Shown one piece after another: positions 5,802 to 6,751 of a DNA stretch of 6,751 bases (position 1 is the first letter of the stretch; the number at the start of each line of letters is the position of its first letter). Location: assembly GCA_030740335.1 (NCBI GenBank), contig JASLXL010000130.1:1-6751 (forward strand). The letters run 5' to 3'. Below the pieces are notes generated by a model. That model saw nothing but the letters and a program-made list of their open reading frames with translations. It was not told where the DNA came from and did no database searches. The position numbers and the translations under genes were made by a program. The DNA is from SAR202 cluster bacterium. GTDB lineage: Bacteria > Chloroflexota > Dehalococcoidia > SAR202 > CAJWER01.

Positions 5802-6569
5802 GTGACATACGGTTATATGCCCGGCCCCGGTCAAGTAGACGTCGATATTACGATTCCAAGTGGTCAGCACGTGACGGGCGGCGCAATCGGAATTCTTGTT
5901 TTGACTCTTGCGTATCCGTTGCTGCCTGGTAACGTCGCGAATGCGAGCACCTACGATTATCCGGTGCTGTTCAAGGTGCTGGAGGGGACCGACATACCGC
6001 AGATCCTGGGAGCCGATCCAAGCCTGCTTGACAAGGTAATCGAAGGTGGGAGAGAGTTGGAACGACAGGGCGCTCGCGCGGTTATCGGCGCATGTGGGTA
6101 TTTCGCGAACTACCAAAAAGAGGCGGCAGATGCCCTAAAGATCCCGACTTTCCTGTCCAGCCTCGTCCAGATCCCGGTCATACGTCAGTCGCTGAAGCCT
6201 GGGCAGAAGGTCGGGGTTATCTGCGCTGACCGCCCGTCCTTGACACCCAGCGCCTTGTACCAGTGCGGAGTAGATGATTTGGACAGTCTGGTGATCTACG
6301 GTGCGCAGGATCTGCCTGAGTTCAGAAACATCTTGGACGGTACCGGGCATCTCAACAGTCACCAGTTGGAACAGGAACTGGTTGGTCTAGCAAAACAGAT
6401 GGTCGAAGAGAACCCCGATATTGGCGCTATTTTGCTCGAGTGCAGCGACATGCCGCCTTACGCGTGGGCGGTCCAGAATGTCACCAGGCTTCCGGTCTTT
6501 GATTTCATTACCATGATCAACTGGATCCACGGGGCAGTGGTGCGGAGGCCGTTCTCAGGATTCATGTAG
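5802..6569 (+). CDS. Asp/Glu racemase superfamily protein, substrate unknown
   Basis: Soluble protein of 255 residues with no signal peptide or membrane segment. It matches the aspartate/glutamate racemase-like family (a relative of hydantoin racemase and maleate isomerase) that is often left without a substrate. Family marks are the N-terminal GGAIGILVLTLAYPLLPGNV (26-45), the LF-KVLEG stretch (56-62), ARAVIGACGYF (91-101) with first active-site-type Cys C98, and LSSLVQIP (118-125). VGVICADRPSLTPSAL (137-152) leads to the second half, where AILLECSDMPPYAWAVQ (209-225) carries the second Cys, C214. LPVFDFITMINWIH (230-243) closes the fold. Both cysteines of the two-base mechanism are present, so racemase, isomerase or C-C/C-N lyase chemistry on a small carboxylate is plausible. 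GTG start chosen for its perfect ribosome site. It stands alone between a gene-poor spacer and a degraded fragment, so context gives no substrate. Confidence 0.82.
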   Translation: MTYGYMPGPGQVDVDITIPSGQHVTGGAIGILVLTLAYPLLPGNVANASTYDYPVLFKVLEGTDIPQILGADPSLLDKVIEGGRELERQGARAVIGACGYFANYQKEAADALKIPTFLSSLVQIPVIRQSLKPGQKVGVICADRPSLTPSALYQCGVDDLDSLVIYGAQDLPEFRNILDGTGHLNSHQLEQELVGLAKQMVEENPDIGAILLECSDMPPYAWAVQNVTRLPVFDFITMINWIHGAVVRRPFSGFM

Positions 6570-6612
6570 GAACCCCAGCAGCCGTACCCCTCTAAAGGCG
6601 AGACCTGGCTGA

Positions 6613-6751
6613 GTTGATGTTGGATCGATGTTCAAGGAGAGTGACGCCTCATCTTGACACCGGGTGCGGCGCGACTGGGCTACACCATCAAGCTGCTGGC
6701 GAGCGCAAGCGAAGATCGAGGCGCAATCTGTCTCAGGGTCCACCCAGCCTT
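6613..6751 (+). pseudogene. Truncated, frameshifted homoserine dehydrogenase-like remnant (runs off window)
   Basis: From 6654 to the window end one frame reads LTPGAARLGYTIKLLAS, then ASEDRGAICLRVHPA. This closely resembles the middle of homoserine dehydrogenase, where a 'GI..LTP...A..LGY.IKLLA.A' block is followed by a strand ending in RVHP. Upstream, a stop in that frame lies at 6642-6644. A neighbouring frame from 6613 reads VDVGSMFKESDASS before a stop at 6655, fitting the preceding family segment. One added base near 6652-6655 would join the two. The NAD-binding N-terminal half is absent because the racemase-like gene ends at 6569. The fragment therefore looks like a decayed copy, a recombination scar or a sequencing error. 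A real gene starting at TTG 6654 is less likely: AAGGAG (6634-6639) is 14 bases away. Homology call moderate; frameshift inferred. Confidence 0.45.

Noticed and set aside
1..6751. CRISPR array, insertion sequence or phage module
   Set aside because: No spaced direct repeats, transposase motifs, terminal inverted repeats or phage genes were seen on either strand.

Overview
This 6.75 kb window looks like an ordinary bacterial chromosome segment. It has moderately high GC, genes on the plus strand only, short or overlapping junctions in the first half, and two tRNAs with encoded CCA ends. The taxon is uncertain. The Dcd sequence resembles the mycobacterial-type bifunctional enzyme. Together with the ribD-ribE-ribBA-ribH order and a 'gtaggggcgggtc' hairpin of a kind I associate with Chloroflexota genomes, this suggests an uncultured Chloroflexota (Dehalococcoidia/SAR202-like) or an actinobacterial relative. 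That placement is inference.

Left part (1-4076): the 3' part of dcd (dCTP deaminase, probably the dUMP-forming bifunctional type) is followed after 43 bases by a complete riboflavin cluster. RibD (deaminase/reductase), RibE (riboflavin synthase), RibBA (DHBP synthase/GTP cyclohydrolase II) and RibH (lumazine synthase) together supply every dedicated enzymatic step from GTP and ribulose 5-phosphate to riboflavin except the dephosphorylation step. ribD/ribE and ribBA/ribH overlap by one base (TAATG, TGATG), which suggests translational coupling. The cluster ends in a strong intrinsic terminator. No FMN riboswitch is visible in front of ribD. RibH carries an unusual insertion next to a substituted phosphate-binding position.

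Middle (4093-5433): a MeaB/ArgK-type G3E GTPase, which services adenosylcobalamin-dependent methylmalonyl-CoA mutase, starts at TTG behind a perfect Shine-Dalgarno sequence. No mutase gene lies in the window. It is followed by tRNA-Gln(CUG) and tRNA-Glu(CUC) in tandem behind a good sigma-70-type promoter.

Right part (5434-6751): about 370 bases without a convincing gene precede a complete Asp/Glu racemase-superfamily protein of unknown substrate. The last ~140 bases contain what looks like a truncated, frameshifted piece of homoserine dehydrogenase. This right part has the looser look of an accessory or decaying region. I did not find a new biological system; the best leads are the RibH insertion and the homoserine dehydrogenase remnant.
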